A DNA stretch of 64,000 nt from an uncultured Muribaculaceae bacterium (GCA_947179295.1 CAMXAZ010000006.1:23091-87090), one strand, 5' to 3'. Numbered from the stretch's first letter, positions 19,065-28,679 are shown. Translations and numbers: made by a program. The notes: generated by a model not told the origin, from the letters alone.

Positions 19065-19136
19065 TGAAAATAGGTCATGCTCTGCGACTGAATCTGGTTC
19101 CGCCCGGTTTTTCGCGTTATGGTTTTTCGGATAAAT

Positions 19137-19167
19137 TTTGAGGCAACCGTCAAAATTTGTACCTTTG
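19137..19167 (+). promoter_or_regulatory. Bacteroides-type promoter of the DUF5606 gene
   Basis: TTTG at 19137-19140, 19 nt, TACCTTTG at 19160-19167. Start point near 19174, giving a leader of about 29 nt to the ATG at 19203. It probably serves the whole DUF5606-hemerythrin-LuxR unit. Confidence 0.75.
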
Positions 19168-19202
19168 TCTGCAGCTAACCAAATTCATCAATAAAAAGAA
19201 CC

Positions 19203-19628
19203 ATGCTTAAAAATATTCTTTCAATATCCGGACGTCCCGGATTGTTCCGCTTGTCAAATCGCGGCAAAAACATGCTGATTGTAGAGTCTGTTGCCGATGG
19301 CAAGCGCACTCCTGCATATGCCCGCGATAAGGTCATCTCTTTGGGTGACATTTCAATTTATACCGATGAAGGAGATGTGCCCTTGTGGGAAGTACTTGAA
19401 TCCGTCAAGGCAAAAAACAATGGCGAGCAGGTCGATATCAAGGCCATCGGCAACGATACTGCCGTGCGTGAATACTTCGCCGAGATTCTTCCGAATTTTG
19501 ATCGTGAGAAGGTTTATACTTCCGATATCCGCAAGCTTCTCACCTGGTACAATCAACTGCTTGCAGGCGGGATCACAGAGTTCAAGCCGGAAGAAGCTCC
19601 TGAAGAAAACGCAGAACCGGAAGCCTAA
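19203..19628 (+). CDS. DUF5606 domain protein
   Basis: 141 residues. MLKNILSISGRPGLFRLSNRG is the typical N-terminus of the DUF5606 family, a conserved Bacteroidota family of unknown role. The N-terminal 60 residues look like a small beta barrel (VIESVADGKR, VISLGDISIYT); a helical part follows, and the C-terminus is acidic and disordered (EEAPEENAEPEA). No signal peptide. It is followed after 8 bp by the hemerythrin gene and is probably in one transcript with it. Confidence 0.88.
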   Translation: MLKNILSISGRPGLFRLSNRGKNMLIVESVADGKRTPAYARDKVISLGDISIYTDEGDVPLWEVLESVKAKNNGEQVDIKAIGNDTAVREYFAEILPNFDREKVYTSDIRKLLTWYNQLLAGGITEFKPEEAPEENAEPEA

Positions 19629-19636
19629 GAACCAGT

Positions 19637-20326
19637 GTGATGCTCAGTAAACAATTTACAGCGAAAGATAGTGTTGTAGATCTTATAGAATATGACTATA
19701 ATGTACTCACTGTCCTCAGCCGTTTCTCACTTCCTCTTGGTTTTGGCAACAAAACCATAGAGGAACTCTGTGAGGAATCCGGCATAAACACCGATTCGTT
19801 TCTACTTATAATAAATTTTCTCCTTTCAGGGGAGATTGACACCGAGGCGCTGCATCGGATTTCTCCGGTTGATGTGGTCTACTTTCTTCACAATTCGCAT
19901 GACTACTATCTTTCATACAAACTGCCTCACATCCGCACGAATCTTTGTAACGCTCTTGATGATACACATAGTGACATAAATCCGATAATTGTAAAGTTTT
20001 TTGATGACTACACAGATCTTGTCAGAAAGCATTTCAGTTATGAGGAAACCGTGGTGTTCCCATATGTGAAAGATATGTGCGAAGGCCATCAGTCTGATTA
20101 TAGTATTGATGTGTTCCGCCGTTCACATGACGATGAGGTTGCTGAAAAACTTGCCGATCTGAAGAATATCATATTGCGCTACTATTCCACTTCCATGCCG
20201 TTCAGAATGTATGATGCTCTGGCGGATATATATAACTGTGAGGAAGATCTGAATTCTCATGCTCATATAGAGAATAATATACTGATCCCTCTTATGACAC
20301 GAATGGAAAACAATCAGAATCTATAA
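19637..20326 (+). CDS. Hemerythrin-domain protein (RIC/YtfE-like)
   Basis: 229 residues. An N-terminal part (about 1-75) resembles the ScdA/RIC N-terminal helix bundle but lacks its usual cysteine pair. The hemerythrin four-helix part has the di-iron ligands in order: HNSHDYYL, RKHFSYEETVVFPYV, RRSHDDEV and NSHAHIENNILIPL. Such proteins bind O2 or NO, or repair Fe-S clusters damaged by nitrosative or oxidative stress. It begins at a double ATG (19637/19640), 8 bp after DUF5606, and ends 1 bp before the LuxR-type gene, which points to joint control. Confidence 0.9.
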   Translation: MMLSKQFTAKDSVVDLIEYDYNVLTVLSRFSLPLGFGNKTIEELCEESGINTDSFLLIINFLLSGEIDTEALHRISPVDVVYFLHNSHDYYLSYKLPHIRTNLCNALDDTHSDINPIIVKFFDDYTDLVRKHFSYEETVVFPYVKDMCEGHQSDYSIDVFRRSHDDEVAEKLADLKNIILRYYSTSMPFRMYDALADIYNCEEDLNSHAHIENNILIPLMTRMENNQNL

Positions 20327-20327
20327 G

Positions 20328-20927
20328 ATGATGCGCCATATAAACATCGGACTTCTCCTGCCCTCTGCCATACAGGCATCCGGGATGGCAAGCATATTGC
20401 GAAGATTTCAGGACGGAAATGTTACTGTCAAGGACATCAGCGCGTTGAATTATCTTGAGGAGGTTGCGGCATTTCACCCGTCAGTACTTATTGTCGATCC
20501 GTCTGTTATAGGTGTTGACTGGAGTGTGCTGAAAAGTGCGTCATCTCATCCGTTAAAACTGATAGCTTTGCTCAGTCAGCAATATCCTCAAAGCTTGTTA
20601 AAGTGGTTTGATGATACGCTTTCCATCTATGATCCGGCGGATTCCATCATAGATATGATGCGGCGCAATGTAGACTCGGAAGATACCGATGACCGTGGAA
20701 AGGATCTTAGTCCTCGTGAAAAGGAAGTTATAGTGGGTATTGTGAAGGGCTTGTCCAACAAAGAGATTGCATCTGAAATGGGGGTCTCGGTCAATACGGT
20801 GATGACACATCGCCGAAATATAGCCGCCAAGCTCCACATCCACACTCCGGCGGGTCTTACAATCTACGCTATTGTGTCAAATCTTGTCAAACTTGACGAG
20901 ATAAAGGCTGATATGGAAAGACTTTGA
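20328..20927 (+). CDS. LuxR-type transcriptional regulator with degenerate receiver domain
   Basis: 199 residues. The C-terminal GerE/LuxR helix-turn-helix is clear (DLSPREKEVIVGIVKGLSNK, then EIASEMGVSVNTVMTHRRNI, about residues 125-165). The N-terminal 110 residues have the alpha/beta pattern of a receiver (FHPSVLIVDPSVIGVDW at the position of the phospho-aspartate strand) but the acidic pocket at the N-terminus is missing (GLLLPSAIQ). It is therefore probably not controlled by ordinary phosphorylation. It starts 1 bp after the hemerythrin stop, so the iron protein and this regulator may act together. Confidence 0.88.
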   Translation: MMRHINIGLLLPSAIQASGMASILRRFQDGNVTVKDISALNYLEEVAAFHPSVLIVDPSVIGVDWSVLKSASSHPLKLIALLSQQYPQSLLKWFDDTLSIYDPADSIIDMMRRNVDSEDTDDRGKDLSPREKEVIVGIVKGLSNKEIASEMGVSVNTVMTHRRNIAAKLHIHTPAGLTIYAIVSNLVKLDEIKADMERL

Positions 20928-21022
20928 CAAGCACTCTCGCTGAAGTTGATCAGTCAACACAAGTGATAGAAAATCATTTACAGGGGCAGGTTTTGTCGCC
21001 CAATTTGAGCGGGTGGTGTTGA

Positions 21023-21601
21023 TCAGTGTGAAATTGCATGAAAAAAGTCGTCACGCAAGGTATTGCTGTCTGAAAACACACCGGCTGTTTCAATGGTGGT
21101 TGTAGTTGAATCTTGCTTCTCGACTCCGCGCATCTTCATACATAGATGTTCTCCCGAACACACAACTATTACACCTTTGGCGTTTAACTTTTCCATTATG
21201 ATATTGCAGATCTGGGCTGTCATGCGTTCCTGAACCTGCAGACGGCGGGCATAGAAATCGACCAGTCTTGCGAGTTTGCTCAGTCCGATGGTTTTGCCGT
21301 CAGGGATATATCCGACTGACACTTTTCCGAAAAACGGCAGAATGTGATGTTCGCACAGGGAATAAAATTCAATATCCTTGACGATCACCATGCGAGAGCC
21401 TTCATGTGAAAAAACAGCGTCATTGATGATGGCGTCAGGATCTTGCCGATAGCCGCGAGTGGCATAAGCCATAGCTTTTGCCGCGCGCATGGGGGTCTTG
21501 ACTAATCCCTCGCGGGTAGTGTCTTCGCCTAAAAGATTCAGTATCGCTTCGTAGTGGGATGCAATTTCCCTGATAGTTTCGTCACTAATTTCAGCAGCCA
21601 T
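21023..21601 (-). CDS. folE: GTP cyclohydrolase I
   Basis: 192 residues, the usual length. It converts GTP to 7,8-dihydroneopterin triphosphate, first step of folate (and queuosine-related) synthesis. Seen: zinc ligands in SLCEHHILPFFGK and SGEHLCMKMRGV, and the central YIPDGKTIGLSKLARLVDFY helix and ARRLQVQERMTAQI. It ends with a species-specific HAISH tail. SPOR-protein gene lies 21 bp upstream in the same direction; folP, the later folate gene, is at 32085 on the other strand. Confidence 0.97.
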   Translation of the reverse strand: MAAEISDETIREIASHYEAILNLLGEDTTREGLVKTPMRAAKAMAYATRGYRQDPDAIINDAVFSHEGSRMVIVKDIEFYSLCEHHILPFFGKVSVGYIPDGKTIGLSKLARLVDFYARRLQVQERMTAQICNIIMEKLNAKGVIVVCSGEHLCMKMRGVEKQDSTTTTIETAGVFSDSNTLRDDFFHAISH

Positions 21602-21622
21602 TGTGTTGTTGTGAGTGGTTTA

Positions 21623-22096
21623 TTATTCATGTACTGTCACACGATCGCGCACCACGCGAATTTCTTTACTGTAGGCAGGAAATGCCCGGCGAAGTTCATC
21701 TGCCGCAGCGTTTGCTTCCTGCTGGGTGCGAAAATCTCCCACTTTCAGTCGCCAGTATGGAGAAGTGTACATGACATAAGTCTGATATTGCGGAAAACGG
21801 GATGATATGATGCGCTGCTTGGAACGCGCTTCATTTTTAGCGGTACGCGCATTGTTGTCGCTGAACACTTGTACCCTGAATCCGGCCATGCGTCCGTTGA
21901 CCGGACGCGCGATTTCTTCTTTTGACTCCTCTTCAACACCTTCGACCGGGAGCAGTCGTTTCAGCAGCTCTTCCGGCTGATTGATAACGTTTGATGTGCC
22001 GCTTGTGATGTGATCGACAATGGTCACAATCTCGGTTTCAGCAACAGCTGCCGGAGCGGTCAGCAGTGCGACAAGCGGAAGCAGGATTTTCTTCAT
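21623..22096 (-). CDS. SPOR-domain exported protein
   Basis: 157 residues. The signal peptide is MKKILLPLVALLTAPAAVA. The C-terminal SPOR domain, about residues 70-150, includes GFRVQVFSDNNARTAKNEAR, VMYTSPYWRLKVGDFRTQQ and AADELRRAFP. SPOR domains bind denuded glycan strands of peptidoglycan at the division site. No other catalytic domain is present. It lies between tpiA and folE in one direction. Confidence 0.9.
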   Translation of the reverse strand: MKKILLPLVALLTAPAAVAETEIVTIVDHITSGTSNVINQPEELLKRLLPVEGVEEESKEEIARPVNGRMAGFRVQVFSDNNARTAKNEARSKQRIISSRFPQYQTYVMYTSPYWRLKVGDFRTQQEANAAADELRRAFPAYSKEIRVVRDRVTVHE

Positions 22097-22138
22097 GGCT
22101 GATAGTGTTGTTTGGCGGAGTGATTGGGTTAAGTAGAA

Positions 22139-22192
22139 ATTCCCGCACGGAAAATGATTGAGCCGAGGGTCGTTCAGATCACGTGCGGGAAT
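22139..22192 (-). terminator. Hairpin terminator downstream of tpiA
   Basis: An 11-bp inverted repeat (ATTCCCGCACG at 22139-22149 and CGTGCGGGAAT at 22182-22192) with a 32-nt loop; read on the minus strand it is followed by TTTCTACTT. It separates tpiA from the SPOR gene. Confidence 0.65.
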
Positions 22193-22209
22193 ATATATTT
22201 AAATCTGTA

Positions 22210-22965
22210 TCAGAATGCGTTTACAATGCCCATAAATGATGCTGCTTCGAGAGCGGCACCACCGATGAGGCCACCGTCTACGTCGGGTTTGGCAAAAAGC
22301 TGGGCTGCGTTTGAAGGCTTGCAGCTGCCACCGTAGAGAATCGAGGTGTTGTCAGCGACTTCCTTGCCGTATTTGTCGGCGATTGTCTTGCGGATAAATG
22401 CATGCATCTCCTGAGCCTGGTCGTCAGTAGCGGTCTTGCCGGTTCCGATGGCCCATACGGGTTCATAGGCGAGAACGATCTTGCCGAATTCTTCAGCGCT
22501 AAGGTTGAAGAGACCTTCTTCGATCTGTGCTTTCACTACGTCGAAGAAGCTGCCGTCTTCGCGCTGTTCGAGAACTTCACCGATGCAGAAAATAGGGGTG
22601 AGGTTGTTGTCAAGGGCGAGACGTACTTTCTCACGGAGAGTTTCAGAAGTTTCGCCGTAGTACTGACGACGCTCCGAGTGACCGAGGATCACATAAGTAG
22701 CGCCTGTCGAGGCAACCATAGGGGCTGAAATTTCACCGGTGTATGCGCCTGATTTGTGGTCTGCGCAGTTTTCAGCTCCAAGACCAAGCTTGTTTTTGTC
22801 AATCACATTGTTGATTGATGCAAGGTGAGTGAAAGGAACACAGATGACAACGTCGCACTTGGGCTCGGCGCCGGCGAGAGCCGCATTGACTTCTTCGGCG
22901 AGCTTGATTCCTTCGGGCAGCGTGGTGTTCATTTTCCAGTTGCCTGCTACGATATTTTTTCTCAT
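22210..22965 (-). CDS. tpiA: Triosephosphate isomerase
   Basis: 251 residues. It interconverts dihydroxyacetone phosphate and glyceraldehyde 3-phosphate in glycolysis. Active-site residues are present: Asn/Lys in GNWKMN (8-13), His in ILGHSERR (about 98), catalytic Glu in [13 protein letters not shown] (about 167), and the phosphate loop [11 protein letters not shown] and [10 protein letters not shown] good promoter lies 37-68 bp upstream (23002-23033). Confidence 0.98.
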   Translation of the reverse strand: MRKNIVAGNWKMNTTLPEGIKLAEEVNAALAGAEPKCDVVICVPFTHLASINNVIDKNKLGLGAENCADHKSGAYTGEISAPMVASTGATYVILGHSERRQYYGETSETLREKVRLALDNNLTPIFCIGEVLEQREDGSFFDVVKAQIEEGLFNLSAEEFGKIVLAYEPVWAIGTGKTATDDQAQEMHAFIRKTIADKYGKEVADNTSILYGGSCKPSNAAQLFAKPDVDGGLIGGAALEAASFMGIVNAF

Positions 22966-23001
22966 TTTACCTTAATTAAAATTGGGTTGAAAATTCGCTG
23001 A

Positions 23002-23033
23002 CAAAATTAACGATTTCCGATGAATAATTCAAA
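23002..23033 (-). promoter_or_regulatory. Bacteroides-type promoter of tpiA
   Basis: On the minus strand: TTTG at 23033-23030, 20 nt, TAATTTTG at 23009-23002. Perfect match to the -33/-7 consensus. Start point near 22995, leader about 30 nt. Confidence 0.8.
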
Positions 23034-23061
23034 CAGAAATCCAACTAATCTTGCTTCGCCA

Positions 23062-23087
23062 AAGCCGGCCCCGTCAAAAGCCGGCTT
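23062..23087 (-). terminator. Short GC-rich hairpin after the DUF4132 gene
   Basis: 8-bp perfect stem AAGCCGGC/GCCGGCTT with a 10-nt loop, 5 bp beyond the stop codon of the large gene. Only three T residues follow on the minus strand, so it may be a weak or factor-aided terminator. Confidence 0.5.
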
Positions 23088-23091
23088 CCGG

Positions 23092-26000
23092 TCATAGCTG
23101 ATTAAGGATTGACGGGTCTTTGATACCGGAGTCATTTGCGAAAAGCAATATTTTGGAAATGATTTCTGCGGTTTTCGGATCTTCGTCAAGAAATGGAAGA
23201 AAGATGCGCCCGCGATTTTGAGTATGGACCGGGAGTACGGCTATCTGAGTTCCGCCTTCTTTGTGGATCGTTCCGCTGCCAAGGTGGATGTTATAACAGC
23301 CGAGCCGCCCCTTGACCTTTGCAAAGTTGTCGGCAAGGCAAACATTGTCCAATCCGAACATAGGCAGGGTGTGGCTGACAATAGCACGTCGCATTTCGAT
23401 GGTGGAATGACTGGTTTCCGGGTCTACGCCTCCTGCATGAGCCACGCTCACGGCAAGATCAACATCCCGCATGATTTCAGAGAACGCGATCGGGGGAACT
23501 TCTGAAATTTTCTTATCTTTGAATGTCCTGCGGTCATGGAATTCGACATATTCCAATGTCGGCGCTTCGATGTCAGCAGGTGAAAACCAGTCAGCCATTG
23601 CATATAGTACTGCCGTCACATTGCTGTTAAAGCATATTTTTTGAAGGCCGCAATCATAGTCTACCGTCCACTGCCGCTTTTTTAGCAGAGCCGCAGTGCG
23701 AGCCGGCATGATCTGATTGCCGGAATAGCGCATGGATCGGCTTGAGTCTTTTTCTTCAGCTGTAGGTATGTATAGTTCACGAAACACCTGCTTGAACGGC
23801 TGCCTCCACTGATGGTCAAAAACAAAAGCCTGATATGCGCTCCATTCTTTGCCGGAAAACAGGTCGAAGGGATGAGCGATACGAAGCCGATTGTCTGCGC
23901 TTATTGTATTAATAACACCTTCGGCTGAAATGATTGACGCTCCGTCTTCTCCGGGGAAACCGGTCTGTCCGCTGTCCGTTACAAGTACGAGGCGTGAAAA
24001 CATGTTCCATATTATAGGATTTTCTTTAAGGCTGCTGATTTCAGATCCTGTAAATTCGGCAGATTCGATCATCGCCTGTTCGAGTAAAGCCCGGCCACGG
24101 GTGTGTTGCTCTTTCAATTGTTTATACACTTCCTTCAGATCACTTACATAAGTCCCTTTTTTGAGCCTTGAAGGAATGTTTTGCAAAATCTTGCCGTTGC
24201 TTTCGCAGATTATTTCAGGGACACCGTCGTTGATAAGCAGTCTTAAGCTGACACCGTCAAAATGTTTTGGGGCAAAGTATTTTTCTGCATCTTTAACGAG
24301 AGTGGCTTCCATGCTCCATGTCAGGCGCGTGGAGTCTCCATAGCCTGCCGTGCGGGCGAGATTGTCAAGAGCGAGTTTAACAGCGCGACCCTCGCTTGCC
24401 TGACGCTGTGCGCCAAACTGCTTGCTGTCTTTCAGGAACTTGTTGAGGAAAATGTAGCGTTCTTTGAGGTCGCTATGCTTGTTGCGAGCCAGAGGAATCA
24501 ATCCAAGGGACACTACCAGATCCTTGTTTCTTTTCTCTGAAATCTCTTTCATGACCTGTTTTGCTTTCAGATTGCCGAGTAGGGCATCAGAGAGTTTGCG
24601 GGAACGGCTGTGACGGTTGCCATCGGCCACATGTTTTGCTGAATTGTATATAAATTCGTAGCGTTTACGCCCCAATTCTTTGTAGATCTCATGAAACCAT
24701 GCCGGATCGCAGGCTCCATCAGCAAAGTCTGCAGGCTCTACCGCTGAATATCTTGAGATGCGTGACTTGGCGCGGTCGCTGAGGGTGTCAGCCGTATGAG
24801 CCATAAAGTAATATGCGCCGCTTGCAAGTCCTTTCCAGCCAATAGCTTCTTCTGTGATTTCCAGCCACCGCTGTGAGAACATCGCAGCTTCAGCAAGTTG
24901 TTCGTCTGTAATTCCTACTGCTTTAGCTTTATGCTTTAGCTCTGCCGGAGTGTCTGAGTCTGCCGGAGTGCAGACTTGCAGCAGGGAACTCAGAATTTCG
25001 CGTTTATTGAGGTTGGCGCAATATCCTCTGGCTATGGGTTTGTCTTTACCAAGAGCCTGCAATATCTGCAATAATCTGTCAATTCCGCTGATGCCCCTGA
25101 TTTCATAGGCCAAAGGAGAAACCGGAGTTTCTGAGTCGCCTCTTTTCAATTCGATGTCAAGTATGCGCTCGATAGCTGTGTTGATCAGCCGGCATTCGTG
25201 ATCGCTGAGTGGTGTGAGTTGTTGGACCCAACGTGGTTTCTCAGCCGACGGCAAGCGTTGCGAAAATTCAGCTATCATGCTCTTTCTCATAACTCCTGAC
25301 ATCATTTCTTTAAGCATGGCTTCATCTGAAATTGCTCCGAGATTCCATGCGCGGAGATATTCCATGACGTTGAGAGGGTTTCGATAGAAGATGCCGTCGG
25401 CTATGCATGATTTCGTCTTGCATAGTAAGTCGTAGCGGGCGGCAAAGGACCGCAAAAACAGGTCATCCGGCATGTTGCTGCTTGAGTTTTTGCAGATTGC
25501 CATTAGTGTGGCTATCGGTTGGACGTTGTAGATGCAGTGGTCCTGTGGCAACTCCCAGGAGTTGGCTCTATAGTTTCTTATACACTCATCTGCTTTTATG
25601 CGAAGTGCGAAATCCGAGATCGAATCCGTCGCTATCTCCCAAACGGCCTGCCCGTTGCAGTATTCTTCTGCAAGAGCGGATACTATGTCAATTGCCGAAT
25701 GAAAGTAAGTGGAGTTTTCAATCGGCTTCAGGATGTCAGGATCGAAAGCCCGGCCTAAGATGCGTTTCAAAATCGGATAAAATGGTTTGTCGGAGGCGTT
25801 GGGGGTGATTGTTGAAAGCCAAAGGCGCAAAATATTTTCAGGGGAGCGGATCTCTTTATCGTAAAACTCTTTCCATACTTCGGGCATAGCGAGAGATTCA
25901 AGCCCCCGCTTATAAGATTTCTGCACTGTATTGCCTAAGCGTGAAATATTTCCGTATCGATCCGTGAATTCGTAATCGGCATGTTTTTCGATCAAATCGG

Positions 26001-28125
26001 TAATGGCCCGAATCAGTTCTACGGCATGATTATTTCTTTTCTGCAGGACCTTTTTTAAGATATTCCCATCCGGCTTGAATGCCAGCGCTTTTTCCGGGCT
26101 GAAATCAGCCGGGCGTGTTACGTTGACAGAAATTTTGGCATCGCAGGAATATAGGCCGAATCCATTTTCCGGTGTGTAAATATTCCCTTTCGAATCGTTT
26201 TCGGCAAAAATGACCTCAAGCAGCACCTGTTCTTTGGTTGTTGGGTTGGCTATGGCCGAAAGATCGGGCTTCAGTGCGTTTATGGCTTCGGCTTTCTCGC
26301 CTTTGTCAATCCAGTTTTTAAGTATGCTGAGACCGGCCAGTCTGCGGTCTGCGGATTTATCTGAGACAAGGCGTCTTACGGAGCACATGGCTTTGTAGTC
26401 GGGAAGCGAGCCGAGAATTTCTATAATACATGTGCGCATAGGCGCCGCTTTGAAGCGCAGGTGCGACTCCATTGCAAGATAGTCTTCGTCTGCCAAATCA
26501 TTCCAGTCATGCAAATTTCTGACTATCCGGCAGGCCTGTTCACGAGCATTGCTGCCTTTGTCAGCCATCATGGCGACAGCGAATTCAATCTGGCGCCGCG
26601 TCTGACACCTATATAATAGATATTTGATATAGAGTCCTCTGTCACACGGTTCCAATGAACAGATATAGCCGAGAGCCTTCTCTGTATAGTCCGGAGAAGA
26701 TATCAGCAGTGCCAGTCTGCAAATTTTCTGGGCAATCCGGCTTTTTGTAATGGATCTGCTTACCCACGGAAAAACATATGGATCAAAGATCTCAGTATTT
26801 TTGACTGAAGCATACAGAGCTGTCAGCAAAGCAAAATCAGTTTCGGCATCTTCTTTGGAGTCAAAATAGCAACTGAGGTCCGGGATTTGCATGTCATTTT
26901 CATGCGCTCTCAGATAGAGGTGAAAACGTGTGTCACTCAGATACATGTCAAGGAGCCCTGCTATTACTCTGTGGTCTTGAGATCGGACTCGAAGTGCAAG
27001 AGATGTCATCTCGTTGATTAAATTGACATCTTGTAGATGCCCTATAAACAAGGCAGCTGCTTCAGCAATATAAGCGGGGGAGTACTCAAGTAACTCCCGG
27101 ACAGGAAGTTTTATGCTGTCTACGTCAAAGAAAGACATAGCCCACAACGCTAAGTAAACAGTCATGGGGTCATTACTGCCAATAGCTTTCGCTGCGTTGT
27201 TGCGGTCTGATGTAAGGTGGAATACGAGTGTGAAGAATTTTTCCGTGATACGTTCTGTTGCTTCCTGATCTCCAAATCCGGTGGCCACGGCAAGACCTCT
27301 TCTTACAGCAGAAAACCGCTGAAGGTTATTGTCTATTATAATCTTCAATAGATATATGAAACTTTCCGGCTGGCCTTCATCCATAGTCTCTACGATAGCT
27401 TGCCGTAGCCCTTCCTGCATACGTGCAGCAAGCAGCAATTTGCCCTCAAGTTCTAATAATTCACGATTGCCGCTTAGAGAGATAGCTCGGAAATGATCAA
27501 AATACATGCGGTTGGCATTGTTTTCAGAGGTCATAGCTTCGATCAGGTAGTCGATGCATTCCCTGTCGCCTGTTGAAATTTTGGCTGCAAGCCAGTAATC
27601 AATGCTGATTATATCGGAAAACATTTGTTGTTCATCAGGGGTGCGCCCTTTCCTGAGTATTTGGGCCGTCGTGAATCCGGTGGCTTTGAGTAGTACGAAT
27701 TGCCGGAGCGCCTGCGCTATTTTGCGAATGTGAAGGCTGAGACGGGTGGAACGCATGGAATGGCGGGTATAGCCTGTGGTATATGGCGCTTTGGCTTCAA
27801 GTCTGATGTATTCCCCGAAAAGGTCAGTCCACTCTTTACAGGCGGCAGGGTCATCCAGGCTGCCGCCGAACAGATAGTCTATCGCAGGGCGTAATCCCCA
27901 TTCGAGAAACTCCAATGTGTTCCAGACTCCACGCTGCTTAAAATAACTTTGTAGCGCTGTCTCGAATCGAGATTCACGGCATGTCTGGTCGATATCATTG
28001 AAAAAATGTCTGAGCAGTTCATAAACCTCGCCTGATAGCTCGTGAGTTTTGTGTAATCCGCTGCTCAATTTTTCAATGTAGGGCACACAGAGGTCGTTGT
28101 AGCTGTTGTTCCAATGGATTTTCAT
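23092..28125 (-). CDS. Giant DUF4132-type protein (DUF5724/DUF4132/DUF7737 architecture)
   Basis: 1677 residues without signal peptide or membrane segment, so probably cytoplasmic. The first 1000 residues are helical and repeat-like (HEAT-like segments such as LRFKAAPMRTCIIEILGSLP). The last 600 carry what looks like DUF4132: GLASGAYYFMAHTADTLSDR, an LKKGTYVSDLKEVYKQLKEQ helix, and FDLFSGKEWSAYQAFVFDH. The end (ADWFSPADIEAP, EIMRDVDLAVSVAHAGGVDP, VKGRLGCYNIHLGSGTIHK) matches the conserved tail of these proteins. The related E. coli protein is YehI (MolR), whose role is unclear. Small partner gene lies 13 bp upstream. Family assignment is by recognition; function unknown. Confidence 0.85.
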   Translation of the reverse strand: MKIHWNNSYNDLCVPYIEKLSSGLHKTHELSGEVYELLRHFFNDIDQTCRESRFETALQSYFKQRGVWNTLEFLEWGLRPAIDYLFGGSLDDPAACKEWTDLFGEYIRLEAKAPYTTGYTRHSMRSTRLSLHIRKIAQALRQFVLLKATGFTTAQILRKGRTPDEQQMFSDIISIDYWLAAKISTGDRECIDYLIEAMTSENNANRMYFDHFRAISLSGNRELLELEGKLLLAARMQEGLRQAIVETMDEGQPESFIYLLKIIIDNNLQRFSAVRRGLAVATGFGDQEATERITEKFFTLVFHLTSDRNNAAKAIGSNDPMTVYLALWAMSFFDVDSIKLPVRELLEYSPAYIAEAAALFIGHLQDVNLINEMTSLALRVRSQDHRVIAGLLDMYLSDTRFHLYLRAHENDMQIPDLSCYFDSKEDAETDFALLTALYASVKNTEIFDPYVFPWVSRSITKSRIAQKICRLALLISSPDYTEKALGYICSLEPCDRGLYIKYLLYRCQTRRQIEFAVAMMADKGSNAREQACRIVRNLHDWNDLADEDYLAMESHLRFKAAPMRTCIIEILGSLPDYKAMCSVRRLVSDKSADRRLAGLSILKNWIDKGEKAEAINALKPDLSAIANPTTKEQVLLEVIFAENDSKGNIYTPENGFGLYSCDAKISVNVTRPADFSPEKALAFKPDGNILKKVLQKRNNHAVELIRAITDLIEKHADYEFTDRYGNISRLGNTVQKSYKRGLESLAMPEVWKEFYDKEIRSPENILRLWLSTITPNASDKPFYPILKRILGRAFDPDILKPIENSTYFHSAIDIVSALAEEYCNGQAVWEIATDSISDFALRIKADECIRNYRANSWELPQDHCIYNVQPIATLMAICKNSSSNMPDDLFLRSFAARYDLLCKTKSCIADGIFYRNPLNVMEYLRAWNLGAISDEAMLKEMMSGVMRKSMIAEFSQRLPSAEKPRWVQQLTPLSDHECRLINTAIERILDIELKRGDSETPVSPLAYEIRGISGIDRLLQILQALGKDKPIARGYCANLNKREILSSLLQVCTPADSDTPAELKHKAKAVGITDEQLAEAAMFSQRWLEITEEAIGWKGLASGAYYFMAHTADTLSDRAKSRISRYSAVEPADFADGACDPAWFHEIYKELGRKRYEFIYNSAKHVADGNRHSRSRKLSDALLGNLKAKQVMKEISEKRNKDLVVSLGLIPLARNKHSDLKERYIFLNKFLKDSKQFGAQRQASEGRAVKLALDNLARTAGYGDSTRLTWSMEATLVKDAEKYFAPKHFDGVSLRLLINDGVPEIICESNGKILQNIPSRLKKGTYVSDLKEVYKQLKEQHTRGRALLEQAMIESAEFTGSEISSLKENPIIWNMFSRLVLVTDSGQTGFPGEDGASIISAEGVINTISADNRLRIAHPFDLFSGKEWSAYQAFVFDHQWRQPFKQVFRELYIPTAEEKDSSRSMRYSGNQIMPARTAALLKKRQWTVDYDCGLQKICFNSNVTAVLYAMADWFSPADIEAPTLEYVEFHDRRTFKDKKISEVPPIAFSEIMRDVDLAVSVAHAGGVDPETSHSTIEMRRAIVSHTLPMFGLDNVCLADNFAKVKGRLGCYNIHLGSGTIHKEGGTQIAVLPVHTQNRGRIFLPFLDEDPKTAEIISKILLFANDSGIKDPSILNQL

Positions 28126-28138
28126 AAGCTTGGTGTTT

Positions 28139-28579
28139 TTACCACATTCTGCCTGATAGCATGGTCAGGCGTACGATTGTAAGTGTATCTCCGTCGGTAA
28201 TTTCAATCCGGCTTTCATTCGGGCCGAGTTGGCTTCCGTTGAGGAACATCTTGAAAATACCATCCTCATGGCATTGCAGTGCATTGGCAATGGCTTTTTC
28301 AGGATCTTCCTTCTTGCTATTACAGATGAGGCCGAATGCAATGCGACCTGCTTCAGCGAGATTCTCAACCTGATCTTCGGCTATCGGACTCGCCTGGCGG
28401 TCAGCATCCGGATCTGCCGGAACATTATCAATGCGATCGTTGTATGCCGATACCATAATGCGCACAAGCGAACTGATCAATGCGCCTGTGGTATTCAGCC
28501 CGGCGGGAAGTTCTATGGGGCAGGGCGCTATTGCTTGCCGCGCACGACCCGGCCTTTTTTGCTGTAAATATATCTTCAT
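28139..28579 (-). CDS. Small unknown protein preceding the DUF4132 gene
   Basis: 146 residues from the ATG at 28579 (frame open to 28618). Not recognised. It opens with a beta segment (MKIYLQQKRPGRARQ), then helices with GLNTTGALISSLVRIMVSAY. The C-terminal half has a conserved-looking pattern: AGRIAFGLICNSK, then HEDGIFKMFLNGSQLGP and EITDGDTLTIVRLTML. That last part looks like a small beta-rich, possibly beta-grasp, unit. It is followed after 13 bp by the 1677-residue gene, so the two are co-transcribed and may bind each other. Confidence 0.75.
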   Translation of the reverse strand: MKIYLQQKRPGRARQAIAPCPIELPAGLNTTGALISSLVRIMVSAYNDRIDNVPADPDADRQASPIAEDQVENLAEAGRIAFGLICNSKKEDPEKAIANALQCHEDGIFKMFLNGSQLGPNESRIEITDGDTLTIVRLTMLSGRMW

Positions 28580-28679
28580 GATAGGTGGTTCTGTCGCCAT
28601 TCCGGCAGAGTGAAACACTGTGTCTTGTTCTTCGGTGGAATTTCCGGTCTTTGGGCGAAGTTACAAAATAAATTGTTAG

